In this document: positions 1 to 10,244 of the stretch, piece by piece
How positions within the stretch are numbered: the stretch's first letter is position 1
Layout: every line of letters begins with the position of its first letter
Origin: Catenaria anguillulae PL171
Lineage: Eukaryota > Blastocladiomycota > Blastocladiomycetes > Blastocladiales > Catenariaceae
Length of the DNA: 64,000 bases
Assembly: GCA_002102555.1 (NCBI GenBank)
Contig: MCFL01000001.1
Span: 496,001-560,000 of the forward strand
Reading direction: 5' to 3'
Translations under genes and position numbers: made by a program
Notes under the pieces: generated by a model
What the model saw: the letters and a program-made list of their open reading frames with translations, nothing else
Told to the model about the DNA's origin: nothing
The model's database searches: none

Positions 1-1132
1 CGCACGCCCGCGGCCATGGCTGCGCGCCACGCGCAGCTCGCGCGTGTATATGGGCCCGACCTGCAGGCTTTGCTCAGGCAAACCATTGCCGACTCGCGCA
101 TTCTCGTCTCCACTTTGGACTTGTTTTTCTTTTTCCCGTGGAACAACCTGTTGCACGGGATCGTCTACGACATGGTGTTGCAAGTGCTCAATGGCCCACT
201 CGACCGGTGCTTGGGCTTGGCCATGACGCTCGTCAAAGACGGTCAAGTGATGCGGCGGATTCCGCGCGCGCAGCGCCAGTCGGACTACGAGGCCGAGCAG
301 CCAAAGGGCGTCAGGCTCGGGTACATGGGCCATGTGACGCTCGTGGCCGATGTGGTGGTTGGCTTTTTGGAGCGGGTGCAGGTGGAGGATCCGAGCACGT
401 ATGCAGGCGAGTTGGCAGATATCAGGAAGGTCGAGGATGGGTCGAGTATGAGAATCGGACGTTGCCCATGGCCAAGGAAAGGGAGAGTAAGCCGCTCGGA
501 GGGACGCGGCCCGCGGGACTTGGCGCCATGGGCGGCGGGTTTGAGGTCAGGAGGGATTTGGGCGAGGACGAGGAAGATGCTATCATGGAGGTGGCCGGCG
601 GCATCGGGTCCGAGCAGTTTTCGCGTTACTTGTGCCAGCAGATCACGGGCGATTGGCCCGACAAGTTTGGCGCTGCAAAGGATGAGGAGGGCGACGACGG
701 TGAGGATGCAGCCATGGACGCAGAGTGGGGAGGGTACAAATCTTGTGCTTTACGTCCGTTTCTACACTCCAAACTCACTCACTGGTTCTTTTTTTTTATC
801 CAGTGCGCTCATGACAAGTCCATTCCATGCGCCACATCAAGACTCGGACAACAGTTCCAACCCATCGAGTCCGTCTCGTTCGTCGTTCCTCGAGCCCATT
901 TCCACCTCGTCTGCGGGCACTTCGGCGCCCAATACGCCCACCGCCGGTGTCCCATTGTCCCGATTCCGGGACAGCCGCAATCAATGGACTCCCAGGCGCG
1001 ACCGGTGCCGGCGGGCTCGATATGGCAGACACGGGACCCGAGTGGACGGCGGCCGCTGAGGCAGCGAGACAGCAAACGCCGGCCGACTCGGCCGTGTCGA
1101 GTGTTCACGAAGACGATGATGCGAGTAGCTGA
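1..1132 (+). CDS. SIT4/PP6 phosphatase-associated protein (SAPS family), 3' part, frameshifted
   Basis: Members of this family are regulatory subunits of the Sit4/PP6 protein phosphatase. The segment FFFFPWNNLLHGIVYD and then LGYMGHVTLVADVVVGFLE are the characteristic SAPS blocks; a later block ends QFSRYLCQQITGDWPDKF. The 5' end lies outside the window, so the ATG at 16 is internal. Reading is in frame 1 to about 435, then in frame 3 (WVEYENRTLP, KPLGG) to 733, as if one base were missing near 434-441. An intron runs 734-803 (GT...CAG). A second frame change near 955-962 is needed to reach the natural-looking acidic C-terminus that stops at 1132. Either these are consensus errors or the gene is broken; the conserved residues on both sides favour errors. 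Confidence 0.82.
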
Positions 1133-1395
1133 GTTTTGTGTACATTCTGTTGTGTTCAGGTTTCCTTGTTGCGTTGTATTTATTTGCTCGATTTTTTTTT
1201 TTTTTCCTGTTCTTTTTGCACCTGTGCGCCGGGTCGCACCTGCAAACGCGCTTGCCGAGGAGGATGGAACTTGACGATGATGATGATGTTGCATGCAGCA
1301 GTACTGGCAATTTATGTAGTGTAAAATGCTTTACGAAACAGTTTCCAAGTCATTCATGTGCGAGCAAGTCTTCCGACATCGTTCCTCCAAAAAAC

Positions 1396-2479
1396 TCATA
1401 AGAGTGGGACCAACCGTGCAACCTCCAACTCTCCCTCATCCTCGTCCGAGCCGTCCGCATCAACAACAATCTCATCGTTGACATTCTTGACCACAATCCT
1501 CGGCACCACCGTGACCCCAACCTTGATTCCCAGCTTGCTCCTCATCTTTGCCGGCGTCGGCGTCTGCACGCCCATGGACCGAGTGTCATCGTGCTCCTCG
1601 TCCTCGTCCTCCTCCTCAACCATTGTCGCAGTCGAGTCCGCAGCAACCAACCCACGCTGCTTCCCGTCTGCCGCGTCGGCCCCGGAATCTGCACGCTCAA
1701 TCCGCTTGGCATCTACAACAATCTTAAACTTTGACGACAGCACACGGGCATCGCCTGCAGCTGCGCTCGCCATGCCGCGGCAGCGGCCTGATCCACGGCC
1801 TCCAAAAACTCGACACGTTGCTTGAGTTCCCTGGCCTCGCTCGTCACGAGCGCCAACTCGCGCGTCGCATTTTCGAGCGCATGCGACTTGGTCTCGACCA
1901 GCTGCCATGCTGCATCGAGCGTCGTGCGCAGGTGCTCCGATTCGGCAATTGCTGCCTGGGTTGCCGTCGCAAGCTGTGCGGCCGTGGCCGACTTGGACGC
2001 GTTCAGGTCGGCTTGTGCAGTGGCAAGCGCATGCTTTGTCTTGTCAAGCTCGCCCGCCGTATCGGCAAGCCGAGCATTGACTTGTGCCAGTTCGGCCTTG
2101 GTCGTCAGCGCATCGGCCAAGATCTTTGCCAGATCTGCGACGGCCGAGAGTGTCTCGTGATCCACATGCTGCTCGCTCTTGCTGGCTGCCTCATCGTCCG
2201 CTGTGCCCGTCGTCGGTGGCGGTGTGTTGGCCAGGTACCGCCATTCGTGGCTCGCTTGCGCGGCAGAAACGGCGTCGGTGCAGCTGGCGAGTTGCGACGA
2301 GGCTTTTTGCAGGTAGGCCACGAGCTCGTCGTATAGGGCGGCTTTGGAGTGCAGGGTTGGATCGGGTTGCGCGACGGATTTTGTCGACTAGACATATCAA
2401 CCTCGTTTTGTGAGTTGGTGACAACTCTCGACTCGGAGGAAGGTTCGAAGCGGACCTTTTTGCGGAAAAGACTGGGCAT
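1396..2479 (-). CDS. coiled-coil protein with acidic tail, unknown function
   Basis: Not recognised. The ATG at 2479 starts a short basic N-terminus (MPSLFRKK). A small intron probably ends at the TAG just before TCGACAAAATCC (about 2392), because the downstream frame then reads TLHSKAALYDELVAYLQK. The centre is a long Ala/Leu/Glu-rich predicted coiled coil (about 2320-1760). Near 1755 the reading frame changes by one base, or a second intron is present, into a tail with two acidic clusters (EEEDEDEEHDD and DADGSDEDEGELE) and a hydrophobic stretch GIKVGVTVVPRIVV. The stop is at 1396. The exon model is uncertain, but the coding frames are convincing. It converges on the SAPS gene with a 263-bp gap. 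Confidence 0.55.
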
Positions 2480-2892
2480 GATGGGCGGGTAAATTGCGTA
2501 GGCGCTGGTTGAGTGCAGATTATTGCTTCTAGTGAAGAGTTTTGGTCCAGGTGTTTACTTCTTTCCAAGAACCGCTCTGGTCGACTTTGGTGGGAACGAT
2601 GCGTGCTTGTTTGCATGAGGACACACTAAAGCCAATGAGTTGTTGACGCGTCGATCCATGGAACTACCAGGGAAGGCGCAGAGAAATGAGTGCACGGGCA
2701 TGAACAGAGGCCTTATGTATGATACTTGAATATGGGCCGAGGTTATCGCAGCTCTCTGGCCATGAAATAATCATCTGCATTCGACGGCACACTGCGCAAC
2801 CTGACGTTCCAAGCCGATACCCTCCCTAAACCAACCCCTCTGCCGCTCTTGCATTTCGCATCCCGCTCCTCAGCCTCGGCTCTCTCAAAACG
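2480..2892. other. intergenic, divergent promoter region
   Basis: This 413-bp stretch separates the minus-strand coiled-coil gene from SPT4 and should hold both promoters. I see no further gene; a GTATGATAC-type AT-rich patch near 2715 is the only hint of a core promoter. Confidence 0.4.
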
Positions 2893-3415
2893 ATGGAACC
2901 GCAAATCCCAAAGGACAAGCGCAACTTGCGTGCCTGCCTCTTGTGCTCGCTCGTCAAGAACGCCTCACAGTTCCGCCGCGACGGGTGCGATAATTGCGAA
3001 GAGATCCTGCAACTGCGTGGCCGGCCAGAGCGGTTGGAGGAGTGCACAACGTCAGCATTTGAAGGGTGTGTGTCTTGGAGACTCGCCCCCACGGGGCCAA
3101 TGGATTGTGTGCTGACGCTGCCAGAATTTCGAATGTGTAGGACAATTGCAATGATGAACCCGCGGCGGTCGTGGGTTGGCAAGTGGCAGCGTATCAGTGC
3201 GTCAAACATTCCTGCATTGTTGCACCTTCGGTTAAGCGTTTGTTCCTCACTCATGTCGCTAATTCCTCACTTCAGACCCATACCTCCCTGGCCTGTACGC
3301 AATCAAGGTCTCTGGCCGCCTTCCAGACGACGTCATTGAAGTTCTCGAACGCTCCGGTGCGAATACCGCCCACGCGATGGCACCGCGCCCACCGATTAAT
3401 GTCTCTGCATGTTAA
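2893..3415 (+). CDS. SPT4: transcription elongation factor Spt4
   Basis: Spt4 pairs with Spt5 (DSIF) on RNA polymerase II and promotes processive elongation. The protein begins [20 protein letters not shown]; its four zinc-binding cysteines are the pairs CLLC and CDNC, as in all Spt4 proteins. Three exons, 2893-3065, 3141-3196 and 3276-3415, join in frame to 122 residues, close to the usual 100-120. Exon 2 encodes [15 protein letters not shown] and exon 3 [16 protein letters not shown], both conserved in Spt4. Introns have GT...TAG and GT...CAG ends. The reading frame is intact. Confidence 0.95.
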
Positions 3416-3465
3416 AAAGCGTTGGTTTATTTCATGCATATGATTTTGAAGTATTGGTGTGTCCT

Positions 3466-4950
3466 TTACACACGAAACATGCCCGTCCGATACGCACTGG
3501 CCCTAGCTGCCTTTGGCGCCCACGTAGGCGTCAACCCGTCATCTTTCACATCCGCCACATGCGATTTGAGTGCCATGGACGCTTGCCGAGAGCGCGTGGA
3601 AAGCGATGTCAGGTTGGGTGTGCATCCGGCATGCAGATGCTATTTCGAATACATGGGTTGGTCAACATGGCATCCATCAGAATCAACACAAATGACATAC
3701 ATCGTTCAAGGCCATGCTCTCCTCGTCATAGTAGGTGATGCGCGTCTTGACCTTGACTGGCTTGTGATATGCTGCAGTTCGCGGGCTACGGACGCTGTGA
3801 TGCGCACCTTGACGGGCGGGTCGTCTTGGTCGGGCGTGCGGCCGCCGACAAGTGGGATCAAGCGTGAAGAGGCGGTTGCTTGAAAATAGCCAGAGTCTTC
3901 AGACACTCCAAGTGTGAGCGCAGCAGTTCAAGTCTAGTCAAGAAAGGGTGCGAGGGAAGCGTACAGTAATGCTGCGGCTCGGCATGCTTTCCACTCGGCA
4001 TATCCGCCAATCCGCACTCTTCGCGGAACCTGCCAATAGCATCGAGTGGATCGACCACCATGGACTCGTCGCTTGCAACATTGATGTGGGTGTCCGGGCC
4101 GAAGGGAGCGTCACATCCGGTATTGTCTTGTCAGCAGTGGCATGTGTGGACGATGCGCGAGGCGGCGACGGCGGATCCAGTGTGCGATTGACCAAGTAGA
4201 TTCCGGAAATGCCCTCATCAAGCAACTCGTCGCGCGCGGATTCGAGCGACGACGACCATCGGGTCGCGTCGTGGTGCGACGGGTAGGCTTTGCGCACGGC
4301 CGAGTCGGGCCGCTTTGTGGGCGATGCATAGGTTGGAAAGACGCGCTTCGTGGGTGAGGTTGTGGAGATGGGAGGGGGGGAGCGGCGGATGCGAATGGGT
4401 GCGTTGTGGATGAAGAAGGAATTGGTGGCGGAGGTGGTGGTGGTGGCGGGACCCGCGAGTCTAGCGGTATGGGTGGGAACTGCTCGGCCCAGTCGGATGG
4501 AATGTCGGAGCGAGTGGAAAAGTAGGTTCCGTCGACTGTTGGAAAAGCGTGCAGTGGATTGCCAAGGTGGCTCGAGCTGGCATTGGCACGCAAAGGATCC
4601 GACCTAGTCAGGTACATATTCACGTCACTGACAAGCACATACATTGTTCCCAAGGTCGAAAGTATGCAACCGTGCCTTTCATGTGACGACGTTCCGAGCT
4701 CGAGCAACACGGCCTCATGCTCCCTGCGCAGCGCTCGCACGGCCTCTGCCTCGGTGACCATGCGGCGTGTCGGGTCGTTCATAAACCGCTGGGAGCGGTC
4801 GAGAAAGTCTTGGACGGTTGCCCAAGAGGTCGAGTGATGCGACAGGGATGGGGTCGGGCGTGACTTGGTGGGCGAGGCCGACGACGGAACCCATGGCTGC
4901 TTGGATCGCGGGGCGAGTTTTGGGACAAGAGGAGTTGAGGTCGAGTCCAT
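3466..4950 (-). CDS. Pro/Ser-rich protein, unknown function, multi-exon
   Basis: Not recognised. The likely start is the ATG at 4950 (MDSTSTPLVPKL); an upstream in-frame ATG lies at 4974. The N-terminal half is Ser/Thr/Pro-rich, followed by a helical stretch (VQDFLDRSQRFMNDPTRRM, EAEAVRALRREHEAV) and a run of nine prolines. Later segments with coding character are AYPSHHDATRWSSSLESARD (about 4290-4240), PPVKVRITASV (about 3820) and KPVKVKTRITYYDEES (about 3770-3725) in changing frames. A good donor GTATGT lies at about 3705, and the last exon runs from about 3645 to the stop at 3466. Exon borders and possible single-base errors are unresolved. It converges on SPT4 with 50 bp between stops. 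Confidence 0.45.
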
Positions 4951-4974
4951 TGTGCAGGGGTGTTCCTGTATCAT

Positions 4975-5319
4975 AAGTGAACCAAGACTTGATTGACCGA
5001 TGTTTGTGGCGATGTGGGAAGTTCGATGTCGTGTCCATTGTGCATGGAAGCTTCACAGAACCAAGGTGGAAGCTCTCTGGACGCCGATCGAGCCTTTGGA
5101 TCGCCCCATCTCTGCCCACTGCTGAAGTGTTCTGTTGCCGAATGCGACCGGTAAATCTCAAAGTATGACTGGCCATTGACGCTGTGCCTTGCCACGTATC
5201 CACGCACCCAGACCCGCCGCAACCGCAACCAGCCAACCAGAACCATTGCCACGCTGGCCGACACCGCTCACACGCCCACCCGCCCAACCATCTTTCAAGC
5301 ACCGCTCCTTCAATCCGCC
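4975..5319. other. intergenic, divergent promoters
   Basis: A 345-bp gap between the minus-strand Pro/Ser-rich gene and the plus-strand small membrane protein. No RNA gene or repeat seen. Confidence 0.35.
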
Positions 5320-5672
5320 ATGACTCTCTTCACCTCTGTCGCCGGATGGGCAACCTTTGGCCTCGCCGCCCGTGGCTTTGCCAACGCCCTCGAACGCAAG
5401 CACCCGCTCTCCGGTACATTCGCCGCCCTCCCCGCTGGCCGATCGACCGTTACCTGACCTGGCCACTCACTCCCTTGCACGGCTGGTTCCCTGTTTCCAT
5501 TCTTTTTTGCACAGGTGCCGCTGGCCACGCTGGCGCCGCAGCCATCTTTGGCGCTTTCGGATACTGGGTCCACGGTGTGCAGCAAACGCAACGTGCCGAG
5601 CTCGAGAAGGCATTGGCGCTTGTCCGCGAACGCAAGCGCCGTCAGTTGGAGGCGGCTGCCTCGTCTGAGTAA
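5320..5672 (+). CDS. small single-membrane-span protein, possibly a complex I accessory subunit
   Basis: Two exons, 5320-5413 and 5515-5672, join in frame to 83 residues (intron GTACAT...ACAG). The protein starts MTLFTSVAGWATFGLAARGF, has a Gly/Ala-rich hydrophobic segment AGAAAIFGAFGYWVHGV that could span a membrane, and ends in a charged helix (LEKALALVRERKRRQLE). Length, layout and the FGYWVHG block recall small fungal accessory subunits of NADH:ubiquinone oxidoreductase, but that is inference from general resemblance. The gene itself is well supported by the exact splice. Confidence 0.6.
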
Positions 5673-5886
5673 AGCTTGTGTGTAGATTGCCGTTTTGCAG
5701 TTCGGGATTTATGTATTATTCTCTTGATGCAAGAGTCTCCACCACCCCCTATTTTCATTCATATCGTTCTTGCCATTTCCCCCTCTATTTCCCAAATCAA
5801 TCGTATCTTTGACTCTCCACCCTGACCAACCCCCGTCCACGAACACACACTTTAAACGAATCAAAATCGGGAATCTCTCCACGCCC

Positions 5887-6414
5887 TTACTGACCCAAGA
5901 ACGGATCCACAAACGCCTGAATCTGGCGCTCGTGCTTGACGCCCATGAACCGCGACACCTCCTTGCCGCCCTTGAACAACACCACTGTGGGCAGGCCCGT
6001 GACTCGGAACCGCTGGCCCAAGTGCGGTGCTTGGTCCATGTCCACCTTGACCACACGCAACTTGTCGGCGTTGCGGTTGGCTACGAGGTCGAGCTGCGGG
6101 CCGAGCTGGCGGCACGGGCCACACCATCTACACCAGAAAAAAAAAGGAGCGTGTGTGAATTGTTCGTGCAAATATTAGATCCGGAAATGAAACATGATGT
6201 CGGCGGGCGGGAGAGCGTGGCGGTAGCGTACGAGGCGGTAAAGTCGACCAGCACGGGCACTTTGGAGTTTGTCAGGAAGCCCTCGAATGCACCCACAGTG
6301 ACGTGGGCCCAGCTGGCGCCGGGTTGTTGAGCTGGCGCGGGACCCGAGCCGCAGATGATGTTTGGGCGGGGGCATCGCCGCCTCCGAAAAAACTCTTGAT
6401 GGATGAGAACATGG
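5887..6414 (-). CDS. thioredoxin (WCGPC), frameshifted in the N-terminal part
   Basis: A thiol-disulfide oxidoreductase. Exon 2 (6127-5887) carries the active site WCGPC completed across the splice, then VDMDQAPHLGQRFRVTG, the cis-proline segment LPTVVLFKGGKEV and the end FVDPFLGQ. Exon 1 carries EGFLTNSKVPVLVDFTAS; the intron 6231-6128 (GTACGC...GTAG) falls immediately before the active-site Trp, in the same place as in the thioredoxin gene at 8732. The ATG at 6414 (MFSSIKSFFGGG) is one base out of frame with the thioredoxin core, so there is an indel around 6330-6385 or the start is elsewhere. The divergent N-terminus could be a targeting extension. Confidence 0.85.
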
Positions 6415-6804
6415 TGCGTGGGTCAAGTGTCACTGCAGATTGCTGGTGCTGGCCGAGTATTCATAGACACTGTTTTGATAATCGTTGTACGTTGGCTTTG
6501 TGGGGTACCGATTTGGACGTTGGCCGGGTTGGGTTGACTCCACTCATGTTGTACCCTCTCCGTTGCGCTTGACGTTTGGCAGCTCATGCATGGTGGTCAA
6601 CCAAGGCTGGATCAATGCCAAAAGAATTTCAACCAGAAACGACTTGAATACATATTAATACATACTTGCAAAGGATATGAGGCTCATTACATACGGCATG
6701 CACATAGATTACAATTCCAATCACACACAACCACACGGGATCCGCACACAGGATCCACCCATGAAAACGACTTGGGTCTCCAACTCTTCCACTGACGATA
6801 TTGC
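6415..6804. other. intergenic
   Basis: A 390-bp gap between the thioredoxin start and the 3' end of the oxygenase gene. It contains AT-rich sequence with a short ATACATATTAATACATAC stretch; no gene recognised. Confidence 0.3.
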
Positions 6805-8042
6805 TTACTGCGACGGCCTGGTGGTGGCATTCGGGTCGGCCAACGCAATCAACTCCAACTCCTTGCGCACATACTCGCCACAGTCCACGGCCGGGTACTC
6901 TGCATTGCGCTCGGGCGTATCAAAAGGTCCCGTCGGCTTGAGCACCACGTCCGACGCAATGTGGTAAAAGAGCGTCGACGACACACGCCAAAGTGACCTG
7001 CCCGCGGCCTTTGCGCGCTCCACGGCAGCAAGCGTCCCTCGGTCACGCACACTTCGTGGTAGCCGCCGAGACGGCACCGCCAGTCAAGAGCTCGATTTGC
7101 TTGCCTGCTTGGACCAGGAGGCAGCCGTCGGGGACTGGAGAGAGGGGACAGCAACGGCAAGGGTGAGTGAGCGTCCAGCATACGGGCGGTGCGGACTGGG
7201 GTGGAGTGACGTACCGGCAACCGACATCTTGACACCCGTATTGCGGGCCCACACGTGCAGGCCAGGGTAGCGGGACTTGCCGTGAATCTGATGAATGCAA
7301 GGCGTGAGCAACTATGGCCAATCCCGAATGCAGTCAAGTGCAAAAACAAGTCCATACCGTCAAGAAGTTGAGGTCGTAATGGAACCCAGCAAACACCGTG
7401 TTCAACTTGTTGAACCTGGCCAAATCCGACCCGGTGGGCGCCAACAAATGCGGGCCAAACTTTGCCTTGTTGACAAACGCCTTGGGATCCTCATACCCAA
7501 GCCCAACGGCAGCCACCTCGGCCACGAGCTCAACGGCATCGTGCAACTGCTGGCCGTACCCGTCCATGACCTTGAGCCAACGGTCCTCAAACGCCTTGGG
7601 CACCACGGGCGGGGCATTGAGAGCCGGGTACTTGCTCTTTTCGGGAACGGCCCGATCCGATGGAAGAAGCGCCACTTTGGGTCGGCGCCCGTCCACTGGA
7701 TGGGCTTGTCCTCGGCGGCAAGGCGTCCATGATTTGCTGACATTTGGCGTCGCGGAAGCACATGGGCTCTTCAGTGAACTCGGGCGTGGCGCCAATTTGG
7801 TACGACAGCTCGGGCTTGACGTCTTGCAGCTTGACGTCATGCGGCTGCTCAAAGTAGGCCTCGAGCATGTCGAGAAACTCGTGGTTGGCAGACTCGGGCA
7901 CGCGCGGGTCACGCACGAGCAGGGCGCCATAGGTTTTCAGGGCCTCGGCGGCTTTGGCGCACTCGGCCTTGGCAGCGGGCGACGTCGGGTCGGCAATGTA
8001 GGTGCCTAGGTCGACAACGGGGAGGGCGAGTGGGACGACCAT
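6805..8042 (-). CDS. 2-oxoglutarate/Fe(II)-dependent oxygenase (isopenicillin N synthase-like fold)
   Basis: Non-haem iron oxygenase; the substrate is unknown. The N-terminus (MVVPLALPVVDLGTYI, start 8042) is the DIOX_N type. The catalytic fold shows the iron ligands HYD in FAGFHYDLNFLT, a distal His in GYHEV, and the 2-oxoglutarate-binding Arg in WRVSSTLFYH. Other fold blocks are PGLHVWARNTGVKMSV and PDGCLLVQAGKQIELLTGG. Two introns near 7350-7290 and 7215-7135 are canonical. Four single-base frame changes (about 7715, 7645, 7062 and 7035) are needed, each as if one base were missing, while the protein around each stays conserved. I read these as consensus errors; a recent pseudogene is the alternative. 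The C-terminus ends ADPNATTRPSQ. Confidence 0.82.
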
Positions 8043-8731
8043 GGTGTGAGCAAGGATGTGTGGATAAGGATGGGGCCGTGATGCTTGGGCGCAAGATGCA
8101 TGCGAGACACGGATGAATCTGGCTGGGAGAGCGGGAATGTTGGCCGGGGGTGCTCGAAGGGTTTTATCCCCAACTCGATGGACGCCGTGTCTGCGTGCGA
8201 GACAGAGCATGCGCAGATCCTTTGCATCGCAATTCTTTCCCTCTTTCAAGAACAAGGCAGTCCATTAAGAACAAACAATGACGCAGCTTGACTCTTGGGC
8301 TTTGATTTGCATGCCCGGAACACACGCTCAGTCCTAGACAAGGTCGACGAGGTCGTCAAGTGGCGATGACTCCGGAGTCTGGATGCGTGGGAAACATTTT
8401 CTTGCGGGCAAACTCCTTCCGATCGACCCGCCTTGTTTTCACATTTTCTTGCATGCAATGATGAGTGCCTGAAACAAGGCATTTGGCGAGGAAAAATTGC
8501 GTGTTTTGGGGGAAAAACGGCAGGTTCTCGCCGTTTGCATGCATTATGTAAGTAACTCAGCAAACGGATAACTGACTGGTGATGAAACACCTGCGGATCG
8601 CCAAAGCCCATTTGGATCGGAGGACCGTTTCTGTTGGCAGTGAAGAATATTCTACGTAGACTTTTACAATATGCCCATGATCCGATCCGCATCTCATGGC
8701 ATACTGCAGACACTCAATGAACCCACCCACC
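8043..8731. other. divergent promoter region
   Basis: A 689-bp gap between the oxygenase and the mitochondrial thioredoxin, which point away from each other. Several open stretches exist here on the minus strand but show no coding character. No repeat or RNA gene recognised. Confidence 0.35.
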
Positions 8732-9331
8732 ATGCTCGCCACCATCCGCACCGCTCTCGCCCCACGCATGGCCGCCGCCGCCGCCGCCGTCACCAACTCG
8801 GCAGCTTCCGCGTCGGGCCGGCGCTTTTACGCTGCCGGGGTGACCAAGGTCTCTGCCCAAGAGTTTGACCAAACCCTCAAGTCGTCCAAGGTCCCCGTGC
8901 TTGTCGACTTTTTCGCCACGTCCGTCACTTGCTCTGCCACACTCCTGGCGAATCGACACCAGGTCGTCAACCACTCATTCCATCTACTTTACCTTTTTGG
9001 ATGTATGTAGATGGTGCGGTCCGTGTAAGATGATTGCACCAAAGCTTGAGTCGCTCGCCAACAAGCACGGCGATGCGCTCAAGGTGATCAAGATTGACAC
9101 GGATGAGGCGCCCGAGGCGGCTCAAGAGCATGGCATTACGGCCTTGCCGACGGTGGTGCTGTTCAAGGATGGAAAGGAGTTGGGACGGTATGATACTTGC
9201 TTGCGTACCTTTTCTGTTGCAAATGTTTTGCGAGGCTAACCATGTGTGCCTGTGTGCAATCCTTGATGTAGGTTCATGGGTGTGCGGAACGAAGCGCAGA
9301 TGCAGCAGTTCTTGGACGAGTACAAACATAA
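8732..9331 (+). CDS. mitochondrial thioredoxin
   Basis: The N-terminus MLATIRTALAPRMAAAAAA, rich in Arg/Ala/Ser and lacking acidic residues, then ASGRRFYAAG, is a typical mitochondrial presequence. The mature part starts VTKVSAQEFDQTLKSSK and has the active site WCGPCKM, the conserved IDTDEAPEAAQEHGITALP and VVLFKDGKELGRF. Exons are 8732-8919, 9011-9187 and 9272 onward; the first intron again falls just before the active-site Trp. The family normally stops soon after QFLDEYK. Here the frame stays open beyond, and a one-base correction would give the TAA at 9329-9331, so the end is approximate. Confidence 0.88.
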
Positions 9332-10244
9332 TTGGTTGTCTGTGTTTTTTTTGCGTGAATATGCCGTTCGAGTTTTCGGATTGGGAATGAAGTCGTCCGG
9401 GTATTGCCTGCCAAATAGTAGCGGACGTCGCCATACTTTATGCCCTTGTCCCTCTGTCGAGAAGGCTCCATGGACACCTAGATGGAGAGACTCACAACAT
9501 TCAACAAGCGCTCATGAAGCACCAACGCGTCGAGTGGAAAATGAAAGCACGTGCAAGGAGGCTGATCGGGTGAGCCAGCCACCGAAACGCAACCACACCA
9601 GCACCGTGCCAACGGTGCCGCATGCGCAGCAGGCCTGGCCTGTGACAAAACTTGTCAACGAATCTAGGCTCATGTCATGGAATGAATATTGTTTCCCTCT
9701 CTCGATGCCAGTCTTGTCGTCAAGGCCGCATTTCCTCAAGAATCACAAGGATTAGACGGCTACCATTCCATCATCAGAACCAACACTCAACTCACCTCGC
9801 ACTGGCGGTTCATCCATTTTTCTCTTCTTTCATTTCAATTGGTATGTCAAGGTCCCAAAGTCTCAGCTCCGGCCTCTGCCCGACTTCGACTTGCTGCTGA
9901 CGCTCGTGTCAATTTCAATTTCCAATGCCATTGCTTCCCCTCGCATTGTCGCACTTTTAGCAATTCATCGCTGCACCGACCGCCTCTGCTGCAATTGCTA
10001 CCGTTGCCGCCGTTGCTGCCGTTGCTGCCGCACCGTGTCTGCGCCGTGACCCGCCCACCGCTGACCGCACACCGGCCTTCTGTGGCTGCTTCTTTTCTCC
10101 TTTCATACACGGGATACACACCTCTGCCCCTCAAGGCAGCAACACCCCCATCGCATCCTCCCATCCTCCCAGCACTCCAATACCAATACCAACACACTAC
10201 ACGCCCATCCCATCCCATTCCACACTTCACCTCCAACAACAACA
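9332..10244. other. intergenic and chitin synthase 5' leader
   Basis: A 913-bp stretch. The part from about 9900 to 10244 is pyrimidine-rich with CCGTTGCTG triplet repeats and probably forms the promoter and leader of the chitin synthase. No gene recognised. Confidence 0.35.

Noticed and set aside
9332-9755. Open frame continuing the mitochondrial thioredoxin for another 140 codons
   Set aside because: Thioredoxins end shortly after the FLDEYK helix and the extension has no coding character.
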